Assembly: GCF_902459585.1 (NCBI RefSeq)
Contig: NZ_CABPSC010000012.1
Location: forward strand, 62,001 to 126,000
Source of the DNA: Pandoraea nosoerga
GTDB taxonomy: Bacteria; Pseudomonadota; Gammaproteobacteria; Burkholderiales; Burkholderiaceae
Reading direction: 5' to 3'
DNA: 64,000 nt
Shown here: positions 1 to 8,131 of the stretch, in pieces
How the letters are laid out: each line of letters opens with the position of its first letter
Numbering within the stretch: the stretch's first letter is position 1
Notes under the pieces: model-generated
What the model was told of the DNA's origin: nothing
What the model saw: only the letters and a program-made list of their open reading frames with translations
The model's database searches: none
Translations under genes and position numbers: made by a program

Positions 1-540
1 CGAAGAGACGGCGGCGTCGACCAGCGCCGTATCGCGCGCAACGCTCGCCGATCGCTGGCCGAAGTCGTACAGCACCCATGTGAGGTTCAGCGCAATGTCG
101 GTACTGCGGCTATAGAGCGACGAGTCGTATTCCGGCGAATCGTCGTAACTCACACGCTGGCCGACCCGCGCGATGCTGCCGGCGGCCGTCACATTGGGCA
201 GGTAGGCCGAGCGCGCCACACCCAGGCGCGCCTGCCGCGCGCGCAATTCCGCCCAGGTCTGACGCGTTCGCGGGTCCGTGGCGAGGGCCATGCTCACGGC
301 TTCGGGCAATGACAGCGGCGCGTCGGCGGCAGCCGAGGCGGGGGGCGGCGGCGGTGCGCCCGCGCCCTGCGCGTAGTCGAGTGCCACCGGGGGCGGTGGC
401 GTCATCGCGTGCAGCGGGTCGTTCCAGCCCTGGCCGAGTGCCGTCAGGGGGAAGAGGGCCGCTGCCCACGCGACCAGAGCAGGCACCAGGCGCGATGCAA
501 GCGAGCCGGAAGTGGCCGGGCGCATACGATCATCTGCCAT
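1..540 (-). CDS. TolC-family outer-membrane efflux protein (C-terminal part beyond window)
   Basis: Only the first 180 codons are visible; the frame is open to the window edge. The protein starts MADDRMRP and has a signal-peptide-like stretch (LVPALVAWAAALFPLTALGQ, about residues 17-36). A Pro/Ala-rich linker follows, then the outer-membrane efflux protein repeat (LSLPEAVSMALATDPRTRQ) and the family hallmark LTWVLYDFGQR. The start lies 14 nt after the stop of the ABC exporter, so it is the last visible gene of a type I secretion operon with HlyD and a C39 ABC protein. It would form the outer-membrane channel for the double-glycine peptides upstream. No good Shine-Dalgarno is visible, so translation may be coupled. 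Family call secure; exact start less so. Confidence 0.85.
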   Translation of the reverse strand, partial: MADDRMRPATSGSLASRLVPALVAWAAALFPLTALGQGWNDPLHAMTPPPPVALDYAQGAGAPPPPPASAAADAPLSLPEAVSMALATDPRTRQTWAELRARQARLGVARSAYLPNVTAAGSIARVGQRVSYDDSPEYDSSLYSRSTDIALNLTWVLYDFGQRSASVARDTALVDAAVSS

Positions 541-554
541 ACGCCGGGGGCGGC

Positions 555-2735
555 TCATACCGGCGCGGCATCCGCCGCGCCCGCCGTGCAGACGTGGGCA
601 GGACATGGCGCGTCGGCGTGCCGGACATCGCGCACGATGCGCCCGGCGTCAAGCATCAGTTCGCGTGAAGCGGTGACGACCGTCTCCGGGCGGTGCGCAA
701 CGATCACGCGAGTAATGGGCAGCCTGGCGATAGCCGCGTTCACTTCCCGTTCGCGCGTGACGTCCAGATGGCTGGTCGCCTCGTCGAGAAACAGTACGCT
801 CGGGCGCTTGTACAGCGCACGTGCGAGCAGCACACGCTGCTTCTGCCCGCCGGAGAGCACGGTGCCCATGTCGCCCACGAGCGTGTTGTAGCCCATCGGC
901 ATCGCCGATATGTCGTCATGTATTGCGGCCATGTGCGCGCACTCGCCCACCCAGGCGAGATCGGCGTGCGGGTCGAAAAAACTGATGTTCTCGGCGATGG
1001 TGCCGGCGAACAGCGTATCGTCCTGCAATACGGTCCCCGCGAGCCGGCGAAGTTTGTCCAGTCCCACATGCCCTACCGGTACACCATCGAGTAGAACCTC
1101 TCCCTCGGTCGGCGGCAGAATGCCGAGCAGCACGTTGATCAGCGTGGATTTACCGCCCCCGGATGCCCCGGTGATCGCCACCGATTCGCCCGCCTCGATG
1201 CGCAAGTTCACGCCGTCGAGCACATACGGTTCATGCTCGCTGTAGCGAAAACGAAGGTTGCGCACCTCGATGACCGGCACCGAGGGCGTGTCGCTCAGCT
1301 CGGCAGCCTCTCGCCATGTGGCGGGCGACGCCGGTTCGGGCGCATGAAGCACGATATCGGCCAGACGCTCGCCCTGCAATTGCATCATCTTCACGTCCAC
1401 CCATTTGTCGAGCAGCGCGCTCACGCGCGTGTCGAACATCAGCTTGAACGCCATGAACGCGATCAGCGCGCCAACCGTGAGCGTGCCGCCGAGCACGAAC
1501 CGGGCGCCGAGCCAGACGATGACGATCGTCTCGAGGCCGAACAGCACACCACTGAGCGCGCGGTAGCCGAGCGCCATCTTCTGTATCGTCAGGTCCGCGT
1601 TGATCTGGTTGACGAGCAGCGTGAGCCAGCGCGAGCGGCGTTCGTCCTGTTGGCGGAACAGCTTGATGGTCTTCACGCCGCGCACGGTCTCGAGAAAGTG
1701 TGTCTGCTGCTTGGCGGTATGCACGATCTGCGCCTCGGTCGCGTCGCGCAGCGGCACGAACCACAGCCATCGACCGAACGCGTAGAGCGCCATCGCGCCC
1801 ACGGCGATCCACGCGAGCGGCGCGCTGAAGACGAACATCATGGCGAGCGTGATACTCATGACCAGTCCGTCGAGCACGGCCTCGAGAAACGACGTCGTCA
1901 GTGTGCGCTGAATCGCGTCGATGGCGCCGAAGCGCGAGACCACGTCGCCGAGATGCCGCTTTTCGAAATAGGTCACCGGCAGGCGCAGCAGATGCATGAA
2001 CACGTTGCTGCGCCATTGCAGATTCAGCGTGGTGCCCAGAAACATCAGCACCCAGCCGCGCGCCACGGTGGTCACCTGCTGCATCAGCAGTAGCAGTGTG
2101 AAGCCGACGGCGAGCGTGGTGAGCAGGTCCAGGTCCGCACTGGGCAGGACGTGGTCGATCACCCACTGCATGAAGAACGGTTGCAACACCATCAGGATTT
2201 CGAGCACAAGCGCCAGCGTGACCACGTGCGCGATGGAGGCGCCTAGCCCCGTGATGCGACCGATGAGGCGTTGCAGGCGGACCGGGCGCCGTTCTCGCAG
2301 CGGAGAGAACTGAGCCGTCGGCCATAGTTCGAGCGCCACGCCGGTGAAGCTTCTCGAGATCTCGTCGATCGAACATTTCCGGATGCCCATGGCCGGATCG
2401 AAGATCGTGACCGTGCGGCTGCCGACTTCGCGCAGGACGACGAAGTGATTGAACTCCCAATGCAGGATGCACGGCAGGCGCAATTTGGACAGCGCGTCGA
2501 TGTCGAGCTTGACCGGGCGCGACGCCAGTTCCAGGCGCGCAGCGAGTTGCACGAGCGCGCCGAGGGTGAGCCCCTTGAGCGAGACCGGGAAGCGTCCGCG
2601 CAGCGTCGCTAAGTCCGTCTCGTGACCGTGATAACCGGCGATCATGCCCAGACACGCAAGTCCGCACTCGGCGGCCTCGGTCTGGAGCATGAGAGGCATG
2701 CGTTGGCGAAAGCCCAAGGCCAGACGTTCAAGCAT
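555..2735 (-). CDS. Peptidase-containing (C39) ABC exporter for double-glycine leader peptides
   Basis: 726 residues from the ATG two nt after the hlyD-like stop. Residues 10-130 are a C39 cysteine peptidase: oxyanion Gln18, catalytic Cys24 in EAAECGLACLG, His97 in EFNHFVVL, Asp113 in IFDPAMG, so the leader peptidase looks active. A six-helix ABC membrane domain follows (about 150-430). The nucleotide-binding domain has Walker A GASGGGKST (about 523-531), signature LSGGQKQRV (about 627) and Walker B VLFLDEATSHLD (about 645). The family cleaves after Gly-Gly and exports the core peptide. Matching precursors lie upstream at 4139-4330 and 4530-4721. Closest functional class is CvaB/LagD-type bacteriocin exporters; the cargo here is unknown. 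Confidence 0.93.
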   Translation of the reverse strand: MLERLALGFRQRMPLMLQTEAAECGLACLGMIAGYHGHETDLATLRGRFPVSLKGLTLGALVQLAARLELASRPVKLDIDALSKLRLPCILHWEFNHFVVLREVGSRTVTIFDPAMGIRKCSIDEISRSFTGVALELWPTAQFSPLRERRPVRLQRLIGRITGLGASIAHVVTLALVLEILMVLQPFFMQWVIDHVLPSADLDLLTTLAVGFTLLLLMQQVTTVARGWVLMFLGTTLNLQWRSNVFMHLLRLPVTYFEKRHLGDVVSRFGAIDAIQRTLTTSFLEAVLDGLVMSITLAMMFVFSAPLAWIAVGAMALYAFGRWLWFVPLRDATEAQIVHTAKQQTHFLETVRGVKTIKLFRQQDERRSRWLTLLVNQINADLTIQKMALGYRALSGVLFGLETIVIVWLGARFVLGGTLTVGALIAFMAFKLMFDTRVSALLDKWVDVKMMQLQGERLADIVLHAPEPASPATWREAAELSDTPSVPVIEVRNLRFRYSEHEPYVLDGVNLRIEAGESVAITGASGGGKSTLINVLLGILPPTEGEVLLDGVPVGHVGLDKLRRLAGTVLQDDTLFAGTIAENISFFDPHADLAWVGECAHMAAIHDDISAMPMGYNTLVGDMGTVLSGGQKQRVLLARALYKRPSVLFLDEATSHLDVTREREVNAAIARLPITRVIVAHRPETVVTASRELMLDAGRIVRDVRHADAPCPAHVCTAGAADAAPV

Positions 2736-2737
2736 GA

Positions 2738-3991
2738 TTACAGTCTCCCCGACAGGCTCTGCACAGGATCGAACGCCCATTGATACAGACGCCGGCGCTG
2801 TTGCAGCAAATCGGCTTCGACCTGCATGCCCGAGCGCAATACCCAGGGCTGGCCAAGGGGCGATGTCGGTGTGGCGTCGATCGAGACGGTGATGCGGTAC
2901 AGCGGCTCGCCGGCGCCCTCGCGCTGGGCCCGGGCGGCGTCGCCGAGCTGGTCGGCGGGTAGCGCCGTTTGGGCGACGGCCGCAACCACGCCGGGCTGTT
3001 GTCCGAAGCGTTCATATGGGTAGGCCTGATAGCGCAACAGGACTCGGTCGCCCGGCTTGACGGCGCCCACGGACCGGCTCGGCGCGTAGAGCTCCGCCTG
3101 AAGCCGGGAGCCGGCCGGCACGATCGCGGCGAGCGGGCGACGCTCGTCGACCGCCTGACCGACTTCGGCAAGCGCCGCGGTGACGGTGCCGGCCTGCGGC
3201 GCCGTGATCACGGTGCTGCGCCTGGCTTCGCTCTGGCTCAGCGCTTCGGCATTGCTCGAGATTTCCCGATCGATCTCCGCCAGTTGTTTCTCGTGCTTCG
3301 CCGTGAGTTCGGCCAACGCGTTTCGCTGCGCGGCCAGATCGGCGCCCACGCGAAGGCGCTCGCGCATGAGCGTCTGGAGTTGACTGCGTTGGTCGAGCGC
3401 ATCCGCCTGCTTCTGGTCGGCTTGCTCCTGCGAGATGTAACCTTGGCCGACCAGTCCGCGATAGCGTGCGGCGGTCTGCGCCGCGAGCGACACCCGCTCG
3501 CGTTGACCGGCGATCTGCGCGTCCAGTGCGTCCGCCTGGCCGCGCAGACTCTTGACGGCAGCTTCGAGACTGCCGCGCTCGCCCGCTTGCATCGCGCGCG
3601 CCTTGTCGCGCGAGTCGCGCAGGCTCGCATCGCGCTGGCGCGCCTGCGCGCTGATGGCCGCCTGTGTTGCGCCCAGCGCGCTCTGGCGTTCGCCGGACAC
3701 CACGTAGAGCACGTCGCCCGCATTCACGAACTGCTCGTCGCGCACGCGCCGCTCGACCACAATGCCGCTCTCGGGGGCGTAAAGCTTGATCAGGCCTCGT
3801 GCCGGCATCAGCTGGCCGCGAACCGTGGCGCGTTGCGTGTAGCCGCCAAACGTCAGAAAGAGGACCACTGCCACGGCAAACGCCGTGAGCACGGCACTCA
3901 GCAGGCGCATGGACAACGGCTGGACGAGAACGATCTCCCCGAGGGATGTCGTCTTCTGCGCAGCAAGCGCTTCTTTACGGAATAGGGGCAC
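2738..3991 (-). CDS. HlyD-family periplasmic adaptor (membrane fusion protein) of the peptide exporter
   Basis: 417 residues. A short cytoplasmic N-terminus and one membrane helix (about 28-50, LLSAVLTAFAVAVVLFL) are followed by a biotinyl-lipoyl-like half (LIKLYAPESGIVVERRVRDEQFVNAGDVLYVV). Then come a long Ala/Gln/Arg-rich coiled coil (about 95-225) and the second half motif (RRSTVITAPQAGTVTAALAEVGQAV). This is the CvaA/HlyD architecture that bridges an inner-membrane ABC exporter to TolC. The stop is 2 nt before the ABC start, indicating translational coupling. The assigned start is GTG with no clear Shine-Dalgarno; a later start would cut into the membrane helix, so GTG is kept with moderate certainty. 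Confidence 0.9.
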   Translation of the reverse strand: MPLFRKEALAAQKTTSLGEIVLVQPLSMRLLSAVLTAFAVAVVLFLTFGGYTQRATVRGQLMPARGLIKLYAPESGIVVERRVRDEQFVNAGDVLYVVSGERQSALGATQAAISAQARQRDASLRDSRDKARAMQAGERGSLEAAVKSLRGQADALDAQIAGQRERVSLAAQTAARYRGLVGQGYISQEQADQKQADALDQRSQLQTLMRERLRVGADLAAQRNALAELTAKHEKQLAEIDREISSNAEALSQSEARRSTVITAPQAGTVTAALAEVGQAVDERRPLAAIVPAGSRLQAELYAPSRSVGAVKPGDRVLLRYQAYPYERFGQQPGVVAAVAQTALPADQLGDAARAQREGAGEPLYRITVSIDATPTSPLGQPWVLRSGMQVEADLLQQRRRLYQWAFDPVQSLSGRL

Positions 3992-4138
3992 GATGCGAGA
4001 GGACGGAGGCGCGCGATGGATCGCGTCGGGCGATGTGACGCGGTGTGATGCGGTGGGGGGAGGCGTCTGGGATTGCGCCGTACTCGAGGACGGGCGCCCG
4101 CAGCGGCTACTGCCGGCGCGAGTGCCCCGCCCGCGATG

Positions 4139-4330
4139 TCAGGACGCCACGCTCCGGCCGCTAGGGACGGACTTCACCGCGCCCATTGTGGTGGTTTGCT
4201 GCACCGTCGCCCCGACGTTGTAACGGTTCGGGCCCCAGCCCCCGCCGACCTGCGCGATTTCTTCCGCCGAGAGTTCGGCGGGCTGTCGCGGCTCGTCGTG
4301 TTGCGTGGTCGTTTCAGTGTTGGTTGTCAT
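4139..4330 (-). CDS. Double-glycine leader peptide precursor A (63 aa)
   Basis: Start chosen at the ATG preceded by GAGGG about 8 nt upstream. An upstream in-frame extension lacks such a site. Residues 1-30 form a leader ending ELSAEEIAQVGG (19-30), the C39 signature with Leu20, Ile25 and Gly29-Gly30. A third Gly at 31 leaves the cleavage point ambiguous by one residue. The remaining 33 residues begin GWGPNRYNVG, contain no Cys and no acidic residues, three basic residues, and a run of Thr/Ser/Val. It is not a hydrophobic helix and has no GxxxG-rich two-peptide pattern. It is 147 nt upstream of the hlyD-like gene, on the same strand. A bacteriocin or signalling peptide is inferred; function unknown. 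Confidence 0.8.
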   Translation of the reverse strand: MTTNTETTTQHDEPRQPAELSAEEIAQVGGGWGPNRYNVGATVQQTTTMGAVKSVPSGRSVAS

Positions 4331-4403
4331 GGCAAAACCCTCATTGACCGAAGGCGTTCGACCGCCACATCGGGTTGGATGGCATTCGTTCATTGCGTTT
4401 CAT

Positions 4404-4455
4404 ATTGACGCCTTGCAGTGACGCCTTGCATTGACGCCTTGCATTGACGCCTTGT
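4404..4455 (+). repeat. Four tandem 13-bp repeats containing TTGACGC, upstream of precursor A
   Basis: Units at 4404-4416, 4417-4429, 4430-4442 and 4443-4455 read ATTGACGCCTTGC with single changes: AGTGACG in unit 2 and a terminal T in unit 4. The array lies 74-125 bp upstream of precursor A's start. The heptamer TTGACGC recurs in the palindrome upstream of precursor B. It could be a binding array for the locus regulator or simple slippage; the sequence alone cannot decide. Confidence 0.85.
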
Positions 4456-4529
4456 CCCGACCGGGCCGTCGCGCGATATCGCACGAAAACGATGTCGCGT
4501 GACGGACCCCGGCCAGTGTGGCCGGTAGA

Positions 4530-4721
4530 TCAGCGGGAGAAGGGGGTGGTCTTCTGGATGCGGGTGGGCGTCGCAGCCGGGACGGTCGCCGAGGGCTTCA
4601 GATAGCCCACGCCACCGCTTACCTGATCGACTTCCTGCGCGCTCAGTTCGGTGACGCTGCGCCGAGCGTCGGCGCCCGACACAGGGGTGGCCTGCGTCCG
4701 TTGCCTGGTCTTCATCTTCAT
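4530..4721 (-). CDS. Double-glycine leader peptide precursor B (63 aa)
   Basis: Start ATG (MKMKTRQ) has a strong AGGAGA Shine-Dalgarno 8 nt upstream. The leader (residues 1-37) ends ELSAQEVDQVSGG (25-37), aligning with precursor A as ELSAxE(I/V)xQVxGG. The 26-residue core starts VGYLKPSATVP. It has four prolines, four basic residues (Lys42, Arg54, Lys57, Arg63), no acidic residues and no Cys. Both precursors are exactly 63 codons although their leaders differ in length. Cleavage after Gly37 by the C39 exporter downstream is expected from the family. The core looks like a short proline-rich cationic peptide more than a pore-forming class II bacteriocin, but its activity is not known. Confidence 0.82.
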   Translation of the reverse strand: MKMKTRQRTQATPVSGADARRSVTELSAQEVDQVSGGVGYLKPSATVPAATPTRIQKTTPFSR

Positions 4722-4776
4722 AGAGGTCTCCTGCGAGTCATGCAAAGCGGCATGACATGGCCGGCTTCGCATGGAA

Positions 4777-4797
4777 TTGACGTACGATCCGCGTCAA
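4777..4797. promoter_or_regulatory. Inverted repeat TTGACG-N9-CGTCAA upstream of precursor B (in gap 4722-5030)
   Basis: Arms TTGACG (4777-4782) and CGTCAA (4792-4797) lie 56-76 bp upstream of precursor B. Read on the minus strand, the second arm begins TTGACGC, the heptamer shared with the tandem repeats upstream of precursor A. This suggests one regulator for both peptide genes. The rest of the 309-bp gap holds a small CATGC-N6-GCATG repeat (4739-4754) next to the Shine-Dalgarno and GGACT-TT-AGTCC (4939-4950). No convincing sigma-70 promoter was seen. Confidence 0.4.
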
Positions 4798-5030
4798 CAA
4801 CGGCACAGCCCCCGGGTTTGGACGGGCGCTGCACCGGCGACGATGTGAAGGCAGGGGACTCACCTCGCCCAATGCCTGCGCACGACCAAAACGTGATCTT
4901 TGGACGGCATCGTAACAACCGGGTCGGGCGCACGCATTGGACTTTAGTCCTATACGCGCTGCGGTTGGGCGCCAATGCGGCAAGGCAAGCGGAGCACATC
5001 CGGGAGCCGCCCCGGGCGCGTGGACAGCGC

Positions 5031-6698
5031 CTAGCGGGCGAGCCGGACCTCGCGCTGGAACTCGCGTGGCATCAGACGCAGCGCGTCGCGGAAGAAGCGC
5101 CGGTCGGGCGGCGGCAGCATCGGCAGCACGCGGCCCAGCGAGCGGGCCGCGTGACGCGCCTGCGGCGAATCGCCATCCTGGTGCAGCGCGAACCACAACA
5201 TCTCGAACCAGAGATTGGCGAGCTGCAAGGGCTCGAAGCGAACGCGCCCTTCTTCGTGGTCGGCGAGCGTCGTCGCCACCACATCGGTCCACTGCCGGAA
5301 TCCCTTGGCGCGCGAGAAGGGGGCGCCGAATGGCTGCACGGCGTCGAGAAAGGCCTCGACGGCCAGCGGCGTGCTCGCGCGCAATGTCGCGAGATCGGGG
5401 TCGCGCCGCGCAGGCACGGCGCCGCGCGCGATGCGCAGCAGAAACACCGTGTTCCACACCGAGTTGCCGCCCACGCCGAAGCGATCGCAAATCCATTCCG
5501 ACAGACCGATCCAGCGCAACGACTGTCGCTGCACGTCGGCCACGGACAGGCGCCGGCCCGGGTCGATCAGCGTCTCCTGCCAGAACAGCCACAACGACAG
5601 CCCGATATTGGCCGCGACGTGTTGTGCGAGCTCGATCGAGTCGGCTTCGAATGCGGCTTGCAGTGCATCGGAAAACGCGGCGAGGGCGTCGGCGGCCGAC
5701 TGCGCTCGCGTGGGCATCGGCCCGGGACGCGCCGCACGGGACTTGTACAGCAGCGCCTGCAGGTTGCGGCTCTCGAAACGGATGCGCGGGTTGTAGACGA
5801 GGCACGGTGCAAGCGCCGCGTCGTCGCCGATGCGCTGCAAATGCGCGAAGGCCCCCGCTTCATCGCGCAGCGCATACGCCTGCCATGCCTGCACGATCCA
5901 GTGCATGGCGCGCAGGGTCGGCGAGCCCGGCTCATTCGCGTGGAAGGTGGCCGCGAGCGTGGCGAGCGACTGCTTCGTGCGCGTGGCGTCGCCCATGCGG
6001 CGCCACACGAGCGTCTCGGCAAGCAGCGCAATGCCGCGCTGCACGTCGTCGACGGCGCACACCTGCGCGGCGTGAAACGATGGGATGGCGCCGGTGCGCT
6101 GACGACGCGCTTCCCCCGACGACGGCGCCTGGGGAGCGAAGAACACGCCGTCCTGCATGTCGCGCTTGCCGAGCGTGAGGTGATGCCAGAACGCGATGTC
6201 CTGCATGACGTAATCGAGCGCCGGCGACTGCGGGCCTTGCGCGGCATGCCGCGGCAGGCCGAGGAACGCGGCGATGGCGTGGCGCGGCTCGGCTGGCTGC
6301 GTGTCGCCCACCATGACCACGATGCGCGAGCTCTCGTGCGCGGCAAGCCAGAACGGCCCCTTGCTGCGCCCGCGCGTGGGCAGCAGACGCACGTCCGCCT
6401 GCCGGTCGTCTCCCCAGCCCACGGCCACGCCCCAGCGCGCGAAATCGGCGAACGCGCGACTGATCAGCATGCGCAGGTCCCCGCCGGCGCCGGACTGTCC
6501 GAAGCGAATCCTGAGCGACGCCAGCGAGACGGGCGTGTTCTCGTAATGCGCGGCAAAGTACACGCGCATGAGCAGCCACAGACTCTGGTAGCGCACCGGC
6601 TCGCCGTTGACTTTTTGCGGCGCATCGAGGCGCACCCGTACCCGTGTGCGATCGCGGGCGTCGTCGGACGGTGTGACCTCTATGGGCGGATCGATCAT
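5031..6698 (-). CDS. Protein of unknown family, possible winged-helix regulator of the peptide locus
   Basis: 555 residues, ATG start, no signal peptide or membrane helix. Residues 25-125 (LDAPQKVNGEPVRYQSLWLLMRVYFA ... RMLISRAFADFARWGVAVGWGDD) have the amphipathic helix and strand pattern of a winged-helix DNA-binding domain. Residues 190-550 are Ala/Leu/Arg-rich helices resembling degenerate TPR-like repeats (for example ALRDEAGAFAHLQRIGDDAALAPCLVYNP). That arrangement recalls SARP/LuxR-type regulators with helical receiver arms, but no specific family is recognised. It is the first gene of the minus-strand peptide locus, 309 nt upstream of precursor B, which makes a regulatory role plausible. 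The locus contains no recognisable immunity gene, so an immunity or unrelated role is also possible. Confidence 0.55.
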   Translation of the reverse strand: MIDPPIEVTPSDDARDRTRVRVRLDAPQKVNGEPVRYQSLWLLMRVYFAAHYENTPVSLASLRIRFGQSGAGGDLRMLISRAFADFARWGVAVGWGDDRQADVRLLPTRGRSKGPFWLAAHESSRIVVMVGDTQPAEPRHAIAAFLGLPRHAAQGPQSPALDYVMQDIAFWHHLTLGKRDMQDGVFFAPQAPSSGEARRQRTGAIPSFHAAQVCAVDDVQRGIALLAETLVWRRMGDATRTKQSLATLAATFHANEPGSPTLRAMHWIVQAWQAYALRDEAGAFAHLQRIGDDAALAPCLVYNPRIRFESRNLQALLYKSRAARPGPMPTRAQSAADALAAFSDALQAAFEADSIELAQHVAANIGLSLWLFWQETLIDPGRRLSVADVQRQSLRWIGLSEWICDRFGVGGNSVWNTVFLLRIARGAVPARRDPDLATLRASTPLAVEAFLDAVQPFGAPFSRAKGFRQWTDVVATTLADHEEGRVRFEPLQLANLWFEMLWFALHQDGDSPQARHAARSLGRVLPMLPPPDRRFFRDALRLMPREFQREVRLAR

Positions 6699-6889
6699 GG
6701 CGGTACGTGGCGCGGACGGTGGGGAAGGTCGCGATCGATGATACGGCGGTTACGAAAGTTACGGTAGCGTCGCTTTGCGCTTGCCCAAACGCGAACTATG
6801 CTGCAAACGCTTTCGAGAGAGGTGCCCGGCCAGCACCACCGACAACGTTTCCGCCAGTCCGCTGGCACCCATGAACTCAGGACAACGAA

Positions 6890-7741
6890 ATGAAAAAGAC
6901 ACTCTCTCGCTGGCGGCGCGGCGCGCTCGCGCTGCGCCTCCTCGGTGCGCTGGCCTCGCCCGTGGTCTTCGCAATGCCCGGACACGCCGCCGAACCCGCG
7001 CATTCTTCCGCGGTGCGCATCGCCGAGCGGGCCGACTGGGGCAAGTACTTTGCCGACGAAGGCGTCAAAGGCACGGTCATCGTGCTGGACGGCCGGACCC
7101 AGACCTATCAGGCTTACGATGCCGCACGCGCCGAGCGCCGCATGTCGCCCGCATCGACCTACAAGATATTCAACAGCCTGCTCGCGCTGGAGTCCGGCGC
7201 GCTCGACAACGAGCGCGAGATCATCCCGTGGGACGGCAAGCCGCGTCGCGTCAAGGCGTGGAACGCCGCGCTCGACCTGCGCAATGCGTTTCGCGTGTCG
7301 TGCCTGCCTTGCTATCAGGTCGTCTCGCACAAGATCCCGCGCCAGTACGCGCAGGCCAAGCTCAACGAGGCGGGCTACGGCAATCGCACGATCGGCCGCG
7401 CCGCGCACGCCTACTGGATCGACGACAGCCTGCAGATTTCGGCGCGCGAGCAAGTCGACTTCCTGCAGCGTCTGGCCACGGGCACGCTGCCGTTCTCGGC
7501 GCGCTCGCAGGACATCGTGCGCAACATATCGATCGTCGAAGCGAACGTCGACTACGTGCTGCACGGCAAGACGGGCTGGTTTACCGAAAAGAAACCCGAC
7601 ATCGGGTGGTGGGTCGGCTGGCTCGAGCGTGACGGCAACCTCACCATGATCGCGTTGAACATCGACATTCAAACCGATGCCGACGCGCCAAAGCGCGCGC
7701 GCATCGTTCGCAACGTGCTCAAGGATCTGAAGCTGATCTGA
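6890..7741 (+). CDS. Class D (OXA-type) beta-lactamase, OXA-62-like
   Basis: 283 residues with an AGGA Shine-Dalgarno and an N-terminal signal sequence (about 1-34, ending GHAAEPA), so periplasmic. Class D motifs are Ser89-Thr-Tyr-Lys92 (nucleophile and carboxylated lysine), SxV position as Ser137-Cys-Leu139, YGN 163-165, Trp176 covering the lysine, and KTG 227-229. OXA enzymes hydrolyse beta-lactams by acyl-serine chemistry, some including carbapenems. The sequence resembles the chromosomal OXA-62 group of Pandoraea; the exact allele cannot be named without a search. The gene stands alone with a terminator at 7766-7796 and no mobile element nearby, consistent with an intrinsic gene. Leu in place of Val in the second motif is notable. 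Confidence 0.93.
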   Translation: MKKTLSRWRRGALALRLLGALASPVVFAMPGHAAEPAHSSAVRIAERADWGKYFADEGVKGTVIVLDGRTQTYQAYDAARAERRMSPASTYKIFNSLLALESGALDNEREIIPWDGKPRRVKAWNAALDLRNAFRVSCLPCYQVVSHKIPRQYAQAKLNEAGYGNRTIGRAAHAYWIDDSLQISAREQVDFLQRLATGTLPFSARSQDIVRNISIVEANVDYVLHGKTGWFTEKKPDIGWWVGWLERDGNLTMIALNIDIQTDADAPKRARIVRNVLKDLKLI

Positions 7742-7765
7742 GGCGCGAAGTCGAAGCCGCCGAAT

Positions 7766-7796
7766 GGAAAGCCCGCCGCGAGGGCGGGCCTTTTCC
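7766..7796. terminator. Rho-independent terminator after the beta-lactamase gene
   Basis: Perfect 7-bp stem GCCCGCC/GGCGGGC with a 5-nt loop, flanked by GGAAA before and CCTTTT after. It can act on the plus strand for the beta-lactamase. The A run makes it partly bidirectional for the small minus-strand gene at 7838. Confidence 0.85.
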
Positions 7797-7837
7797 ACGG
7801 GGCCCGCAAACGGCCGGTCCGGGGCCTGATCCGGCGC

Positions 7838-8131
7838 TCAGCGCAGTCGCGAGCCGATCAGGCAGCCGAGGGCAAGCGCGGCCATGAGAATCGTGACGCT
7901 CACCGACAGCCCGCCCGCGAGCGCGAGGCCCGCCGCCGCCAGGCCGTGCGCCAGGAGCGCGGCCGGCACGAGCAGGGCGGCGCTCACCGCGCACCACCGC
8001 ATGACATACCGCCACAGGAAACGACTCACGATTCGCATGCGCGCGTCGAGTTGATGCCGCTGCCAGAATGACAGATCGGCCGCCGCGTGGAAGAGCCACA
8101 GCGGGCTGAAGTATTTGATGAACAAGTCCAT
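7838..8131 (-). CDS. Small inner-membrane protein of unknown function (97 aa)
   Basis: The ATG at 8131 gives MDLFIKYFSPLWLFHAAADLSFWQ; a longer reading would need TTG. A soluble or interfacial N-terminal half (about 1-45, Arg/Trp-rich) precedes two hydrophobic helices (about 48-68 and 71-92, AAAGLALAGGLSVSVTILMAALALGCLIG). No family recognised. It converges with the beta-lactamase gene across the terminator and lies 227 nt downstream of the LysR gene on the same strand. Coding appearance is supported by GC-rich third positions and the membrane pattern, not by homology. Confidence 0.6.
   Translation of the reverse strand: MDLFIKYFSPLWLFHAAADLSFWQRHQLDARMRIVSRFLWRYVMRWCAVSAALLVPAALLAHGLAAAGLALAGGLSVSVTILMAALALGCLIGSRLR

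Noticed and set aside
4404-4455. Tandem 13-bp repeats considered as a CRISPR remnant.
   Set aside because: Units are contiguous with no spacers and no cas genes are nearby.
4518-6767. A 749-codon plus-strand frame opposite the unknown 555-residue protein.
   Set aside because: Low-complexity Arg/His/Gly composition typical of antisense shadows. The minus-strand frame has normal protein composition and a helical pattern.
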